From NCBI RefSeq assembly GCF_025567095.1, contig NZ_JAOQJH010000008.1: a stretch of 64,000 nucleotides of DNA; one strand, given 5' to 3'. The notes under the pieces are model-generated. The model was given only the letters and a program-made list of their open reading frames with translations. It was not told where the DNA came from and did no database searches. The stretch is from Anthropogastromicrobium aceti. Its GTDB lineage: Bacteria > Bacillota > Clostridia > Lachnospirales > Lachnospiraceae. Every line of letters starts with the position of its first letter. The first letter of the stretch is position 1. A program made the position numbers and the translations under genes. Shown here in pieces: positions 23,877-33,778 of the stretch.

Positions 23877-26800
23877 ATGGCATTTACACATCTTCATGTG
23901 CATACAGAGTATAGTCTGCTCGACGGCTCATGTAAGATAAAGGAATTAATTGACAGAGCAAAAGAGCTGGGGATGCAGTCCCTGGCGATTACAGATCACG
24001 GCGTCATGTACGGCGTGATTGATTTTTATAAAGCAGCAGTTAATGCAGGTATAAAGCCCATTATAGGCTGTGAGGTTTATGTGGCACCGGAATCAAGATT
24101 TGACAGAGAAGCAGGCGGACAGGGAGATGATCGTTATTATCATCTGGTGCTGTTAGCAGAAAATGATACAGGCTATCATAACCTGATGAAGATTGTTTCA
24201 AGAGGTTTTACGGAAGGCTATTATTATAAGCCGCGTGTAGATAAAGAACTTCTTGAAAAATATCATGAGGGCATAATTGCACTAAGTGCATGTCTGGCAG
24301 GTGAGGTGGCAAGAAATGTCACAAGAGGTCTTTATGAGGACGCAAAAAAAGCAGCGCTTTCCTATGAGAAAATTTTTGGAAAGGGAAATTTCTTTTTAGA
24401 ACTGCAGGATCATGGAATCAGTGCACAGGCAACTGTTAATCAGGCACTTCTTCGTATGAGTGAGGAGACAGGGATTGAGCTTGTAGCAACAAATGATATT
24501 CATTATATAAATGCAGAAGACGCAGAGCCTCATGATGTACTTTTATGTATACAGACTGGAAAAAAGGTAAACGATGAGAACCGCATGCGCTACACGGGAG
24601 GCCAATATTATTTAAAATCTGAGCAGGAAATGCGTGATCTGTTTCGTTATGCACAGCAGGCGATTGACAATACAGCAAAAATTGCAGACAGATGTAATGT
24701 TGAGATTGAGTTTGGAAAGACAAAGCTTCCAAAGTTTTCTGTGCCGGATGGCTACACATCAGAACAGTATCTTGAGAAGCTTTGCCGTGAAGGATTGGTG
24801 CGCCGTTATGGTGAGGAGGCATCACAGGTAGAAAAACGTCTTGACTATGAGCTTGGTGTTATAAAAAAGATGGGCTATGTTGACTACTTTTTGATTGTGT
24901 GGGATTTTATTCATTTCGCAAAATCAAAAGATATAATGGTTGGTCCGGGACGAGGTTCAGCAGCAGGAAGTGTAGTTGCCTACAGTCTGGAGATAACAGA
25001 TATTGAGCCGCTTCGCTATCAGCTTCTGTTTGAGCGTTTTTTAAATCCAGAGCGTGTATCTATGCCAGATATTGATGTAGACTTTTGCTTCGAGCGCCGT
25101 CAGGAAGTAATTGACTACGTTGTAGAAAAGTATGGCAAAGATCAGGTCGTTCAGATTGTTACATTTGGTACGCTTGCTGCAAAAAACTGTATCCGAGATG
25201 TTGGACGTGCACTTGATTTGCCATACTCGCTTTGCGATATGATTGCTAAGCTTATTCCGGCTGAATTAAATATGACAATTGACCGTGCATTAAATGTCAA
25301 CCCAGAGCTTCGGTCTCATTATGACAGCGATCCGCAGGTTAAAAAACTTATTGATCTCTCAAAGAGGCTTGAAGGTCTTCCGCGTCATACATCAATGCAT
25401 GCGGCTGGAGTTGTCATAAGCCAGCGTGCCGTAGATGAATATGTGCCGCTCTCAAGAGGAAGCGATGGTGCAGTTGTCACACAGTACACTATGACAGCCT
25501 TAGAAGAGCTAGGTCTTTTAAAAATGGATTTTCTGGGACTTAGGACGCTTACAGTTATACAAAATGCAGTAAATAATGTGAAGCGAAGTCAGGGCATTGC
25601 ATTAGATATCAGTAACATTGATATGAATGATTCACAGGTACTTGCCTCAATTGGAACAGGTCATTGTGAAGGTATTTTCCAGCTTGAGAGTGCAGGAATG
25701 AAAAACTTCATGAAGGAGTTAAAGCCAGACAGTCTTGAGGATATTATCGCTGGAATTTCTCTATATCGCCCAGGTCCTATGGATTTTATTCCGAGATATT
25801 TAGAGGGAAAAAATAATCCGGAAAAAATCACATACGAATGCCCACAGTTAAAGCCGATTCTTGAACCTACGTATGGATGTATAGTGTATCAGGAGCAGGT
25901 TATGCAGATTGTTCGTGATCTTGCAGGCTATACGCTTGGACGAAGCGATCTTGTGCGCCGTGCAATGGCTAAAAAGAAAGCAGCTGTTATGGAGAAAGAG
26001 CGTCAGAATTTTGTGTACGGCAATGAAGAAGAAGGTGTTCCGGGGTGTATTTCACGCGGAATTGATGAGAAAACGGCAAATCATATATATGATGAGATGA
26101 TTGATTTTGCAAGATATGCGTTTAATAAGTCGCATGCTGCAGCATATGCGGTTGTAGCATATCAGACGGCTTATTTAAAATATTATTATCCTGTTGAATA
26201 TATGGCTGCACTTATGACGTCTGTAATTGAAAATTCTGGAAAAGTTTCTGATTATATTCAGGTTTGCCGTAAGATGGGAATTTCAATCGTTCCGCCTGAT
26301 ATAAATGCCGGTGAGTGGGATTTTTCTGTGCGCGATGGAAAAATCTGTTATGCATTGTCTGCCATAAAAAGCATTGGAAGAAATGTTATTTTAGCGATGG
26401 TGCGTGAGAGAAAAGAAAATGGAGCATACACAGATCTTCAGAATTTCTTAGAGCGCATGTATGGCGGTGAGTTAAATAAACGAGCCGTTGAAAATCTGAT
26501 AAAGTCAGGTGCGATGGACTGTATTGAAGGCAATAGAAGACAAAAAATGGAAGTTTATTCCTCTATTATGGATGAATTAGCCAGAGAACAGAAACACTCT
26601 ATGACAGGACAGTACAGCCTGATGGATTTTTTAGAGGGACCGCAGAAGGATGACTTTAAGATTTCATTCCCCAAGGTGCCAGAATATGAGCCAGGAGCAC
26701 TTCTAGCAATGGAAAAAGAGGTGCTTGGAATTTATATCAGTGGTCATCCGCTAGAGGCTGACAGAAGTCTCATCGAGAAAAATATCACAGCAGTCAGCAG

Positions 26801-27350
26801 TGATTTTATTCAGGATGAGGAGACTGGAATGGCAAGGGTGCGAGATCAGGCCATTGTTACGGTGGCAGGAATGATTGCAGCAAAAACAGTTAAGACAACA
26901 AAGACAAACCAAATGATGGCATTTCTGACGCTTGAGGATTTACGAGGAACTCTTGAGGTGATTGTTTTTCCAAAAGATTACGAAAAATATCGCGCAATTC
27001 TCAGTCCAGATCAGAAAATTTTTGTTAAGGGCCGCGTGTCACTTGGAGATGAGGTGCAGGGAAAGCTGATCTGTGAAAAGATAGTGGCATTTTCTGAGAT
27101 TCCGGGTGAGCTGTGGATTCAGTTTCAAGATCTTGAAAGCTACCAGATGAATGAAAAGAAGCTTCTGTCTATGTTGGCACCGTGGGATGGAAAAGACACA
27201 GTAGTGGTATATCTTTCCAACACAAGACAGTACCAAAAGCTGCCGCCAAGCCGATGTGTCGGCATTTGTCCACAGCTTATTGACCAGCTTGATCAAGTAT
27301 TTGGAAAAGAAAATATAAAAACATTGAAAAAAATCAAGGAAAAGCTCTAA
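23877..27350 (+). CDS. dnaE: DNA polymerase III subunit alpha
   Basis: The 1157-residue replicative polymerase has an N-terminal PHP domain (H-L-H-V-H-T-E-Y-S), the C-family polymerase core with catalytic Asp residues in P-D-I-D-V-D-F, tandem helix-hairpin-helix segments and a C-terminal OB fold. It is the DnaE type, not PolC. AGAAGGAGG precedes the ATG. It is followed by pfkA; a dnaE-pfkA neighbourhood is also known in bacilli. Confidence 0.97.
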   Translation: MAFTHLHVHTEYSLLDGSCKIKELIDRAKELGMQSLAITDHGVMYGVIDFYKAAVNAGIKPIIGCEVYVAPESRFDREAGGQGDDRYYHLVLLAENDTGYHNLMKIVSRGFTEGYYYKPRVDKELLEKYHEGIIALSACLAGEVARNVTRGLYEDAKKAALSYEKIFGKGNFFLELQDHGISAQATVNQALLRMSEETGIELVATNDIHYINAEDAEPHDVLLCIQTGKKVNDENRMRYTGGQYYLKSEQEMRDLFRYAQQAIDNTAKIADRCNVEIEFGKTKLPKFSVPDGYTSEQYLEKLCREGLVRRYGEEASQVEKRLDYELGVIKKMGYVDYFLIVWDFIHFAKSKDIMVGPGRGSAAGSVVAYSLEITDIEPLRYQLLFERFLNPERVSMPDIDVDFCFERRQEVIDYVVEKYGKDQVVQIVTFGTLAAKNCIRDVGRALDLPYSLCDMIAKLIPAELNMTIDRALNVNPELRSHYDSDPQVKKLIDLSKRLEGLPRHTSMHAAGVVISQRAVDEYVPLSRGSDGAVVTQYTMTALEELGLLKMDFLGLRTLTVIQNAVNNVKRSQGIALDISNIDMNDSQVLASIGTGHCEGIFQLESAGMKNFMKELKPDSLEDIIAGISLYRPGPMDFIPRYLEGKNNPEKITYECPQLKPILEPTYGCIVYQEQVMQIVRDLAGYTLGRSDLVRRAMAKKKAAVMEKERQNFVYGNEEEGVPGCISRGIDEKTANHIYDEMIDFARYAFNKSHAAAYAVVAYQTAYLKYYYPVEYMAALMTSVIENSGKVSDYIQVCRKMGISIVPPDINAGEWDFSVRDGKICYALSAIKSIGRNVILAMVRERKENGAYTDLQNFLERMYGGELNKRAVENLIKSGAMDCIEGNRRQKMEVYSSIMDELAREQKHSMTGQYSLMDFLEGPQKDDFKISFPKVPEYEPGALLAMEKEVLGIYISGHPLEADRSLIEKNITAVSSDFIQDEETGMARVRDQAIVTVAGMIAAKTVKTTKTNQMMAFLTLEDLRGTLEVIVFPKDYEKYRAILSPDQKIFVKGRVSLGDEVQGKLICEKIVAFSEIPGELWIQFQDLESYQMNEKKLLSMLAPWDGKDTVVVYLSNTRQYQKLPPSRCVGICPQLIDQLDQVFGKENIKTLKKIKEKL

Positions 27351-27356
27351 ATTGTA

Positions 27357-27385
27357 TTGAAAAACTTTGCAAAATCAATTAGAAT
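27357..27385 (+). promoter_or_regulatory. Sigma-A promoter of pfkA
   Basis: TTGAAA (27357-27362), 17 bases, TAGAAT (27380-27385), right after the dnaE stop; the transcript would have a leader of about 95 bases. Confidence 0.65.
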
Positions 27386-27488
27386 AAGTATTGGTAAATT
27401 TTTAACACACTTTACCAGACAGCAAGAAAAACACAAAATGCAAAGCAAAAAGATAAGAAACATGTCAAGACAGCAAGGAGGAAACGTC

Positions 27489-28463
27489 ATGGCAAATAAA
27501 GTAAAGACAATTGGTGTATTAACAAGTGGAGGAGATGCTCCAGGCATGAACGCCGCAATCCGCGCCGTTGTTCGTACCGGTATTGCGAAGGGTCTGAACG
27601 TAAAGGGTATTATGAGAGGTTACGCCGGACTGCTGAAAGAGGAGATCGTTGATATGGATTCTCGCAGCGTATCTGATATTATCCAGAGAGGTGGTACTAT
27701 CCTTTACACAGCAAGATGTGCAGAGTTCCGTACAGAGGAGGGTCAGAAGCTTGGTGCAGAGATCTGCAGAAAGCACGGAATTGATGGTATCGTTGTAATT
27801 GGCGGTGACGGTTCATTTAATGGAGCATGTAAGCTGGCAAATCTGGGAATCAATACAATTGGTCTGCCGGGAACTATTGATCAGGATATTGCTTGTACAG
27901 ATTATACCATCGGCTTTGATACTGCAATCAATACCGCAATGGAAGCAATTGATAAGGTAAGAGATACTTCTACATCTCATGAGCGCTGCAGTATCATTGA
28001 GGTTATGGGAAGAAGCGCAGGTTACATCGCTTTATGGTGTGGTGTTGCAAATGGTGCAGAGAATATTCTTCTTCCAGAGTATTATGATGGCGATGAGCAG
28101 GCACTGATCAATCAGATTATTGAGAATCGTAAGAAGGGTAAGAAGCATCATCTGATTATTAATGCAGAGGGTGTTGGTCATTCCGCAAGCATGGCAAAGA
28201 GAATCGAGGCTGCTACAGGCATTGAGACCAGAGCAACCATTCTTGGACATATGCAGCGTGGTGGAAGCCCGACCTGTCTGGATCGTTATTATGCATCTAT
28301 GATGGGTGCTCGTGCCGTAGATCTTCTGTGTGAAGGTGCAAGCAACCGTGTAGTAGCATTCCGCGATGGTAAGTTCGTTGATTACGATATCAACGAGGCA
28401 CTTGCAATGAAGAAAACCATCTCTCCATACGAGTACGAAGTAAGCAAGATGCTGTCTAGATAA
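27489..28463 (+). CDS. pfkA: 6-phosphofructokinase
   Basis: The 324-residue enzyme makes fructose 1,6-bisphosphate in glycolysis. It has the N-terminal G-V-L-T-S-G-G-D-A-P-G, the G-G-D-G-S phosphate-donor motif and T-I-D-Q-D, where most bacterial enzymes have T-I-D-N-D. The start at 27489 follows AAGGAGGAAAC and begins the family homology. G-G-D-G-S favours ATP rather than pyrophosphate as donor. It has its own promoter and a strong terminator. Confidence 0.96.
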   Translation: MANKVKTIGVLTSGGDAPGMNAAIRAVVRTGIAKGLNVKGIMRGYAGLLKEEIVDMDSRSVSDIIQRGGTILYTARCAEFRTEEGQKLGAEICRKHGIDGIVVIGGDGSFNGACKLANLGINTIGLPGTIDQDIACTDYTIGFDTAINTAMEAIDKVRDTSTSHERCSIIEVMGRSAGYIALWCGVANGAENILLPEYYDGDEQALINQIIENRKKGKKHHLIINAEGVGHSASMAKRIEAATGIETRATILGHMQRGGSPTCLDRYYASMMGARAVDLLCEGASNRVVAFRDGKFVDYDINEALAMKKTISPYEYEVSKMLSR

Positions 28464-28546
28464 CCGAATGTCTTTAGAATTGCTAAGTTTTCAGTAACGG
28501 AGCAATTCGTAAGTATCATAAGTATCAGCAAAAAATAAAAAGAACG

Positions 28547-28582
28547 AAAATGGTCCACGGTCTTGACTGTGGACCATTTTTA
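28547..28582 (+). terminator. Terminator after pfkA
   Basis: TGGTCCAC (28551-28558) and GTGGACCA (28569-28576) form a perfect stem followed by TTTTTAT. Confidence 0.8.
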
Positions 28583-28622
28583 TAGGAAAATAACTTTAAA
28601 AAATAAGAAAAGAGGGCGATTT

Positions 28623-29387
28623 ATGAATCAGCAGCAAAAATATATTTTGAATTTACAGAGAAAATCCAGAGAGAGAAAGCGCGAGCAGGCATTTGTTATA
28701 GAGGGAAGAAAGATGTTTGAGGAGGCACCAGCAGATCGTGTAAAAATGATAGTGGCATCAGAGTCTTTTTGCAAGAGTAAGGAAGGGGCTGCGCTTCTAA
28801 AGGAAAAGAAATTTGACGTAGTAAGTGATTCAATTTTTGAGACGCTTTCCGATACAAAGACACCGCAGGGTATTCTTGCAGTAGTAAAGCAGCAGCCTTA
28901 TTCATTTGAAGAGCTGCTTGGAAAAGACAGAGCTTCCTTTTTGCTTATTTTAGATCATTTACAGGATCCAGGAAATTTAGGAACAATTATGCGTGCAGCT
29001 GAGGCAGCAGGCGTGACTGGTATTTTAATGAGCAGTGACTGTGTTGATATCTACAATCCAAAGACAATACGAAGCACTATGGGTGCTCTTTACCGCGTGC
29101 CGTTTGTCGTATCAGAAGATTTTGCAGGCGATATAGAGCGATTAAAAAAGGCAGGTGTAAGCACATATGCCGCTCACCTAGGCGCAACAATCAGCTACGA
29201 AGGAGCAGACTATAAAAAGCCTTGCGCATTTATGATTGGAAACGAGGCAAACGGTCTGTCAGATGAGGTAGCAGCGCTTGCAGACTGTAAGATTCTGATT
29301 CCAATGGCAGGACAGGTAGAATCATTAAATGCAGCAATGGCAGCCACTGTTTTGATGTTTGAGGCAGCAAGACAGAGAAGAAATTAA
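28623..29387 (+). CDS. TrmH/SpoU-family RNA 2'-O-methyltransferase
   Basis: The 254-residue protein has a small N-terminal substrate-binding domain and a C-terminal SPOUT domain with D-P-G-N-L-G-T-I-M-R-A, I-G-N-E-A-N-G-L-S and the knot motif I-P-M-x-G-x-V-E-S-L-N-A-A. Such enzymes methylate ribose in tRNA or 23S rRNA with S-adenosylmethionine; the target cannot be told. The ATG at 28623 follows AAAAGAGGG; the frame is open for 20 more codons upstream without support. Confidence 0.88.
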   Translation: MNQQQKYILNLQRKSRERKREQAFVIEGRKMFEEAPADRVKMIVASESFCKSKEGAALLKEKKFDVVSDSIFETLSDTKTPQGILAVVKQQPYSFEELLGKDRASFLLILDHLQDPGNLGTIMRAAEAAGVTGILMSSDCVDIYNPKTIRSTMGALYRVPFVVSEDFAGDIERLKKAGVSTYAAHLGATISYEGADYKKPCAFMIGNEANGLSDEVAALADCKILIPMAGQVESLNAAMAATVLMFEAARQRRN

Positions 29388-29439
29388 GCAGTATCACAAT
29401 AGAATATTTGGAAAACTGTTAATTGTGACGAAAAAAATC

Positions 29440-29468
29440 TTGAAGCAGAATAACATTTGTGATATTCT
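29440..29468 (+). promoter_or_regulatory. Sigma-A promoter of the AraC-type regulator
   Basis: TTGAAG (29440-29445), 17 bases, TATTCT (29463-29468), about 36 bases before the start codon. Confidence 0.6.
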
Positions 29469-29504
29469 AATCATAATTGAACTTTGGAAGGGACAAATGA
29501 GAGA

Positions 29505-31715
29505 ATGAAAAAGAAGCATAGTGTTATTCAGATTGATATCGCCAATCGGCAATATGTGTTTGTTTTGGCAGCTAGCTACATTGCCGTTTGCATGATTGTG
29601 GTAGCGAGTATTTTTATCATGATGTCTTCATGGTTTAGGGGATATATAAAAGAAAAGGTATACGAAATGAGTTCTGTCCAGTTGGAGAATATTACTGAAA
29701 ATGTAAATCACCAGCTGGACTATTATCAGGTTAGTCTGCAAAATTTATTTATGGAGCCACATATTAAGGCATCTTTGTATACCAATCAATCAGATGCAAT
29801 CAATGAGTGGAATATTACAAGATATCTCCAATATGCAGTTAACAATGATGGATATATTGATTATAGCGTTATTTATCAAAAGGGGAGATTAAAGCAAATT
29901 ATTGGTCATGTATATCCGAGTGAGGAGGAGCAGCAAGAGGTATTAGAGAAGTTGCAAAGTACGCAGCATGATAAACAAGTTTTTTTTATTAACAATGAGG
30001 AAACCTCTCAGAGAAGATTCTTTTTGTTTCGAATGGAACGTGATTCTCTAAATGGGCCACCTCAAAGAGGTGTACTGTATGCGATCAACCAATCTAAAAT
30101 TTCAGATATGTTACTAGCATCCGAGGATGATAAATATAGTTATTTAGTATTTGACAAAGAAGGCAATTTGATCCTTAGCCAGAATGAAGAAGAACAAGCA
30201 CAGATAGAGAAAATTAATGAAAGTGCAAGTGCTGCGCAGGGACAGCTGAGAGAATTAGAAATAGGGGCAAGTACCTATTTTTTGACTTCCTCTTATAGCA
30301 GTGACTATCAATTGAATTTTGTTCAATTAATGGACATAAGTGAGATGGATAAGGTAATGGGAGCATATTTTAAACGATCACTGATATGGGTAGCATTGGT
30401 ACTTATTATTAGTTGTATATTGGCAACCATTGTGGCTCGAATGATTTATAAGCCGTTAAAACGATTTTTTAAGAGAATATCTTCTTATAGTAGACTAGAA
30501 GATGAGCCAAGCATGTATGGCGATTCGATTATACAAATGACGAGTGAAAAAATTATTTCACAGATTTCGGAGATTTCAAGGCAGGTTCATACAGATCAAG
30601 TATTGGGATTTTTAGAAGATGAACCAGGGGAAGCATTAATGCCATCCGTTTTGAAGTTGAGAGAACAAGAAAGAGTGTTGTTGCTGTATGGAAGAAGTAA
30701 AATTGGAAGAGTAGATGGAAAGCAAGCAAGGAGTTTGTTTGAGGCGATGGGTAAAGCACTTAGCGGCTATCAAACAAAAATGTTTTCAGAGGAAAATGGC
30801 TGGTATTGTGTCTATCTAATTTGTGAGAAGGCATTGATTAAAACTGAACAGTCAGCTGTGATATCGTTGATATCTGATGTATTAGAGCAACAACAGCGGA
30901 TGGGAAGTAATCTGTATTTGCTATGTTCAGATTGGATTACAGATGAACATGATTTTCAATCGGAATTTCGAAAGTTGCAAGAATTTTCGAAATATGTGCT
31001 GTTTGGAGAGTGTGATCAAGTTTGCGACAGCAGTATTTTTGAAACGAAAAAGGATGAGGATGTTCCCAAAAAGCTGTTGCAGCCTGTAATTGATGCTGCA
31101 AAGTGTGGTGATGAAATACAGGCAAAGCAGTTGACGGCAACTTTATTAAAACAGTTGAGTGGATATGAAATCAAAAAGATTTTCCATGCGCTTAGCTATT
31201 TTTCTACAGAGCTAGAAAATGTGAGTGTTCAAGTGCCTGTAGCAACGAAAAAATATCAAGAAATATATATGATGCATTATATAAAATTATCAAGCTTGAT
31301 AAACCAAAAACAGTTATATGATTATCTGAGCAATTTAATCGAGGATGCTTGCTTAGAAGTGAATACTTATCAGGAACGATCAATACGTACTGATATGCTG
31401 TCAGCACTTGAATACATTAATAGTCATTATCAAGAGCCTGAATTGTCAGTTGAGCAAGTTTCAGAAGTAATTCATATTTCACCGTCCTATTTTTCAAGAA
31501 TGTTTCGGGAGATCAGTGAATTGTCATTTCCTGAATATGTAAATAATCTCAGATTGAATTATGCGTCAGAACTTTTGAAGACGAAAAGGTTGTCAGTGAA
31601 AGAGGTCGCGCAGAAAGCTGGATTTTCAGGAACGTCCTATTTCAGCGCTCAGTTTAAGAAAAAATATGGAACATCCCCGTCTTCTTATCGCAATGAAACT
31701 TCAAAATCGGAGTGA
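29505..31715 (+). CDS. Membrane-anchored AraC-family regulator of the adjacent sugar transporter
   Basis: The 736-residue protein has a membrane helix near residues 20-42, an extracellular sensor region of about 240 residues, a second helix near 290-310, a HAMP-like linker, and an AraC-type double helix-turn-helix at the C-terminus (A-Q-K-A-G-F-S-G-T-S-Y-F). This layout is common in Firmicutes next to LplB/LplC/LplA importers, where it senses sugar outside the cell. GGAAGGG lies upstream of the ATG at 29505; a TTG at 29484 is an alternative. Leucine codons are mostly TTA/TTG by eye, unlike the housekeeping genes before it. Confidence 0.85.
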   Translation: MKKKHSVIQIDIANRQYVFVLAASYIAVCMIVVASIFIMMSSWFRGYIKEKVYEMSSVQLENITENVNHQLDYYQVSLQNLFMEPHIKASLYTNQSDAINEWNITRYLQYAVNNDGYIDYSVIYQKGRLKQIIGHVYPSEEEQQEVLEKLQSTQHDKQVFFINNEETSQRRFFLFRMERDSLNGPPQRGVLYAINQSKISDMLLASEDDKYSYLVFDKEGNLILSQNEEEQAQIEKINESASAAQGQLRELEIGASTYFLTSSYSSDYQLNFVQLMDISEMDKVMGAYFKRSLIWVALVLIISCILATIVARMIYKPLKRFFKRISSYSRLEDEPSMYGDSIIQMTSEKIISQISEISRQVHTDQVLGFLEDEPGEALMPSVLKLREQERVLLLYGRSKIGRVDGKQARSLFEAMGKALSGYQTKMFSEENGWYCVYLICEKALIKTEQSAVISLISDVLEQQQRMGSNLYLLCSDWITDEHDFQSEFRKLQEFSKYVLFGECDQVCDSSIFETKKDEDVPKKLLQPVIDAAKCGDEIQAKQLTATLLKQLSGYEIKKIFHALSYFSTELENVSVQVPVATKKYQEIYMMHYIKLSSLINQKQLYDYLSNLIEDACLEVNTYQERSIRTDMLSALEYINSHYQEPELSVEQVSEVIHISPSYFSRMFREISELSFPEYVNNLRLNYASELLKTKRLSVKEVAQKAGFSGTSYFSAQFKKKYGTSPSSYRNETSKSE

Positions 31716-31756
31716 TTTGCAAAAAAATGATAAAAAAACAGAAAAATGATACGAGA

Positions 31757-31822
31757 AGGAAAATGTTTTTCATGCAGATTGGACAGAAAAATGCATGAAA
31801 AACATTTTCTTTTTCTTTTCAA
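31757..31822 (+). terminator. Strong hairpin between the AraC regulator and the permease operon
   Basis: Seventeen-base perfect arms (31759-31775 and 31793-31809) are followed by TTTTTCTTTT. It should end regulator transcription; no separate promoter for the permeases is obvious in the remaining 60 bases, so part of the message may read through. Confidence 0.8.
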
Positions 31823-31879
31823 CAGGAGAAAAATGCAGTAAGCTGTGCACAGAAAACAAAAAGAGAAAGGACGTTGCAT

Positions 31880-32815
31880 ATGAAACAGAAAGGAATGAAG
31901 CATAGGTGTAAGATACGCCAACAATGGCCATTGTACATTATGGCACTTCCAGGGGTCGCAGCATTGATCGCATTTTCGTATCTGCCGATGGCTGGAATTG
32001 TATTGGTATTTAAACAGTACAATTTTAAGCAAGGAATTTTTGGAAGTCCATGGGTGGAACCAATCTATAAGAATTTTAAATTCTTCTTTAATAATTTATC
32101 CACTGCGATGAGATCTACTAGACTTACTGTGATGTATAATATATTGTTTTTTATAGTAGGAACTATTATGGCGGTGGCAATTGCAGTAATGCTAGGAGAA
32201 ATTACTAATAAATTATTTATTAAAGTCTCGCAAAGTTTGATGTTCCTTCCATACTTTATTTCTTGGATGGTAATAGGTGCAATCTTGTACGCATTATTGA
32301 ATGCAGAGACAGGCATGGTAAACCAGATTGTACGGAATTTTGGAGGAGAAGGCTATGATTATTATGCAAAACCAGGAGCGTGGATTCCAATTTTGGTTAT
32401 TGTAAATACATGGCAAAGCTGTGGATATAATTCCATTATCTATTATGGTGTGATTTCTGGAATTGATTCTTCTCTATATGAAGCGGCAAAAGTGGATGGG
32501 GCGTCAAAATGGCAGTGTATCAGAAAAATTACGCTTCCACTTTTAAGACCAACAGTTGTTGTTCTATTTTTACTTTCAGTAGGCAATATGCTGAAGGGAA
32601 ATTTGAATATGATCATTGGCTTGACCAATTTAAATCCGGTATTGTTATCAACCACAGATTTGATTGATGTATATGTGTATAGAAGTGGTGTCAGAAACGG
32701 TGAGATGGCTTTTGCATCAGCGATTTCTCTGTATCAGTCCGTATTTGGATTATTTTTAGTTGTTATTTCAAATAAGATAGCTGGAAAGGTAGATCCGGAA
32801 AGCACATTATTTTAA
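31880..32815 (+). CDS. Sugar ABC transporter permease, LplB type
   Basis: A 311-residue membrane protein with about six helices and the EAA loop (Y-E-A-A-K-V-D-G-A-S-K-W) where the shared ATPase docks. The R-Q-Q-W-P-L-Y start before helix one is typical of LplB/YtcP-like permeases for complex oligosaccharides. The start at 31880 follows GAAAGGACG; an ATG two codons earlier is possible. It is followed after ten bases by its partner permease. Confidence 0.87.
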   Translation: MKQKGMKHRCKIRQQWPLYIMALPGVAALIAFSYLPMAGIVLVFKQYNFKQGIFGSPWVEPIYKNFKFFFNNLSTAMRSTRLTVMYNILFFIVGTIMAVAIAVMLGEITNKLFIKVSQSLMFLPYFISWMVIGAILYALLNAETGMVNQIVRNFGGEGYDYYAKPGAWIPILVIVNTWQSCGYNSIIYYGVISGIDSSLYEAAKVDGASKWQCIRKITLPLLRPTVVVLFLLSVGNMLKGNLNMIIGLTNLNPVLLSTTDLIDVYVYRSGVRNGEMAFASAISLYQSVFGLFLVVISNKIAGKVDPESTLF

Positions 32816-32825
32816 AGGAGGCAAA

Positions 32826-33716
32826 ATGAGACGATCAAAAATATCATCTGATAAAGTATTGATAGCTATATTTTACATGTTGTTGGCGCTGATAGCATTA
32901 ATTTGCCTATTCCCAATTGTGTTTGCTTTTATTGGGTCGCTCAGCACAGAAGATGAAGTAACGAGGAATGGTTTCACATTATTTCCAGAAACAATCTCAT
33001 TCGATACCTACAAATATGTATTTCAAACACAGGGACCGAAATTGCTAAATGCATATAAAACAAGCATTATTGTTACGGTTGGAGGAACATTGATTTCTGT
33101 TTTCGTGACGATTACATATGCATATACAATCACAGTACGAGATTTTAAGTTTGGAAAGTTTTTGGCTTTTTTCGCTTATTTTACGATGCTTTTCAATGGA
33201 GGAATGCTTCCTTGGTATCTTGTTACAACAAAGTATTTGGGGTTAAAAGACAGCTATTTGGCGATGATTCTTCCGTATGCAATGAATGTGTTCAATATGT
33301 ATTTAATTCGTAATTTTATAAAGGGGCTTCCATACGAATTAATTGAAAGCGCAAAGATTGATGGTGCAGGGCATTTTCGAATTTTGTGGAAGATGATTCT
33401 TCCTTTATCAAAAGCAGGAATTGTGACAATCACATTATTTTATGCGTTACAATATTGGAATGATTTCTACCTTCCGTTAATGTTGATTAACGATGAGAAA
33501 CTGTACTCGATTCAATATATTTTATACAAGATGATGGCAAATATTCAATTTTTAGCAGCAAATCCATCGAGTTCTATGGCAGCGCATGTAACGCTTCCAA
33601 CACAGACAATAAAAATGGCAATTACCTGTATTGCGATAGGACCGATTATTTTGGTATATCCATTTGTTCAAAAACATTTTGTTAAGGGCGTAACAGTAGG
33701 TGCGTTAAAAGGATAA
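32826..33716 (+). CDS. Sugar ABC transporter permease, LplC type
   Basis: A 296-residue permease with six predicted helices and an EAA-like loop (I-E-S-A-K-I-D-G-A-G-H-F). It pairs with the LplB-type permease upstream. AAAGGAGGC precedes the ATG. No ATPase gene is in the operon, so a shared MsmK/MsiK-type ATPase elsewhere is likely. Confidence 0.87.
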   Translation: MRRSKISSDKVLIAIFYMLLALIALICLFPIVFAFIGSLSTEDEVTRNGFTLFPETISFDTYKYVFQTQGPKLLNAYKTSIIVTVGGTLISVFVTITYAYTITVRDFKFGKFLAFFAYFTMLFNGGMLPWYLVTTKYLGLKDSYLAMILPYAMNVFNMYLIRNFIKGLPYELIESAKIDGAGHFRILWKMILPLSKAGIVTITLFYALQYWNDFYLPLMLINDEKLYSIQYILYKMMANIQFLAANPSSSMAAHVTLPTQTIKMAITCIAIGPIILVYPFVQKHFVKGVTVGALKG

Positions 33717-33778
33717 TGAAATTGTAAAACAACAGTAGATGCTGTTGAAAATAGAAAAATAAACAGGAGGATTTATTT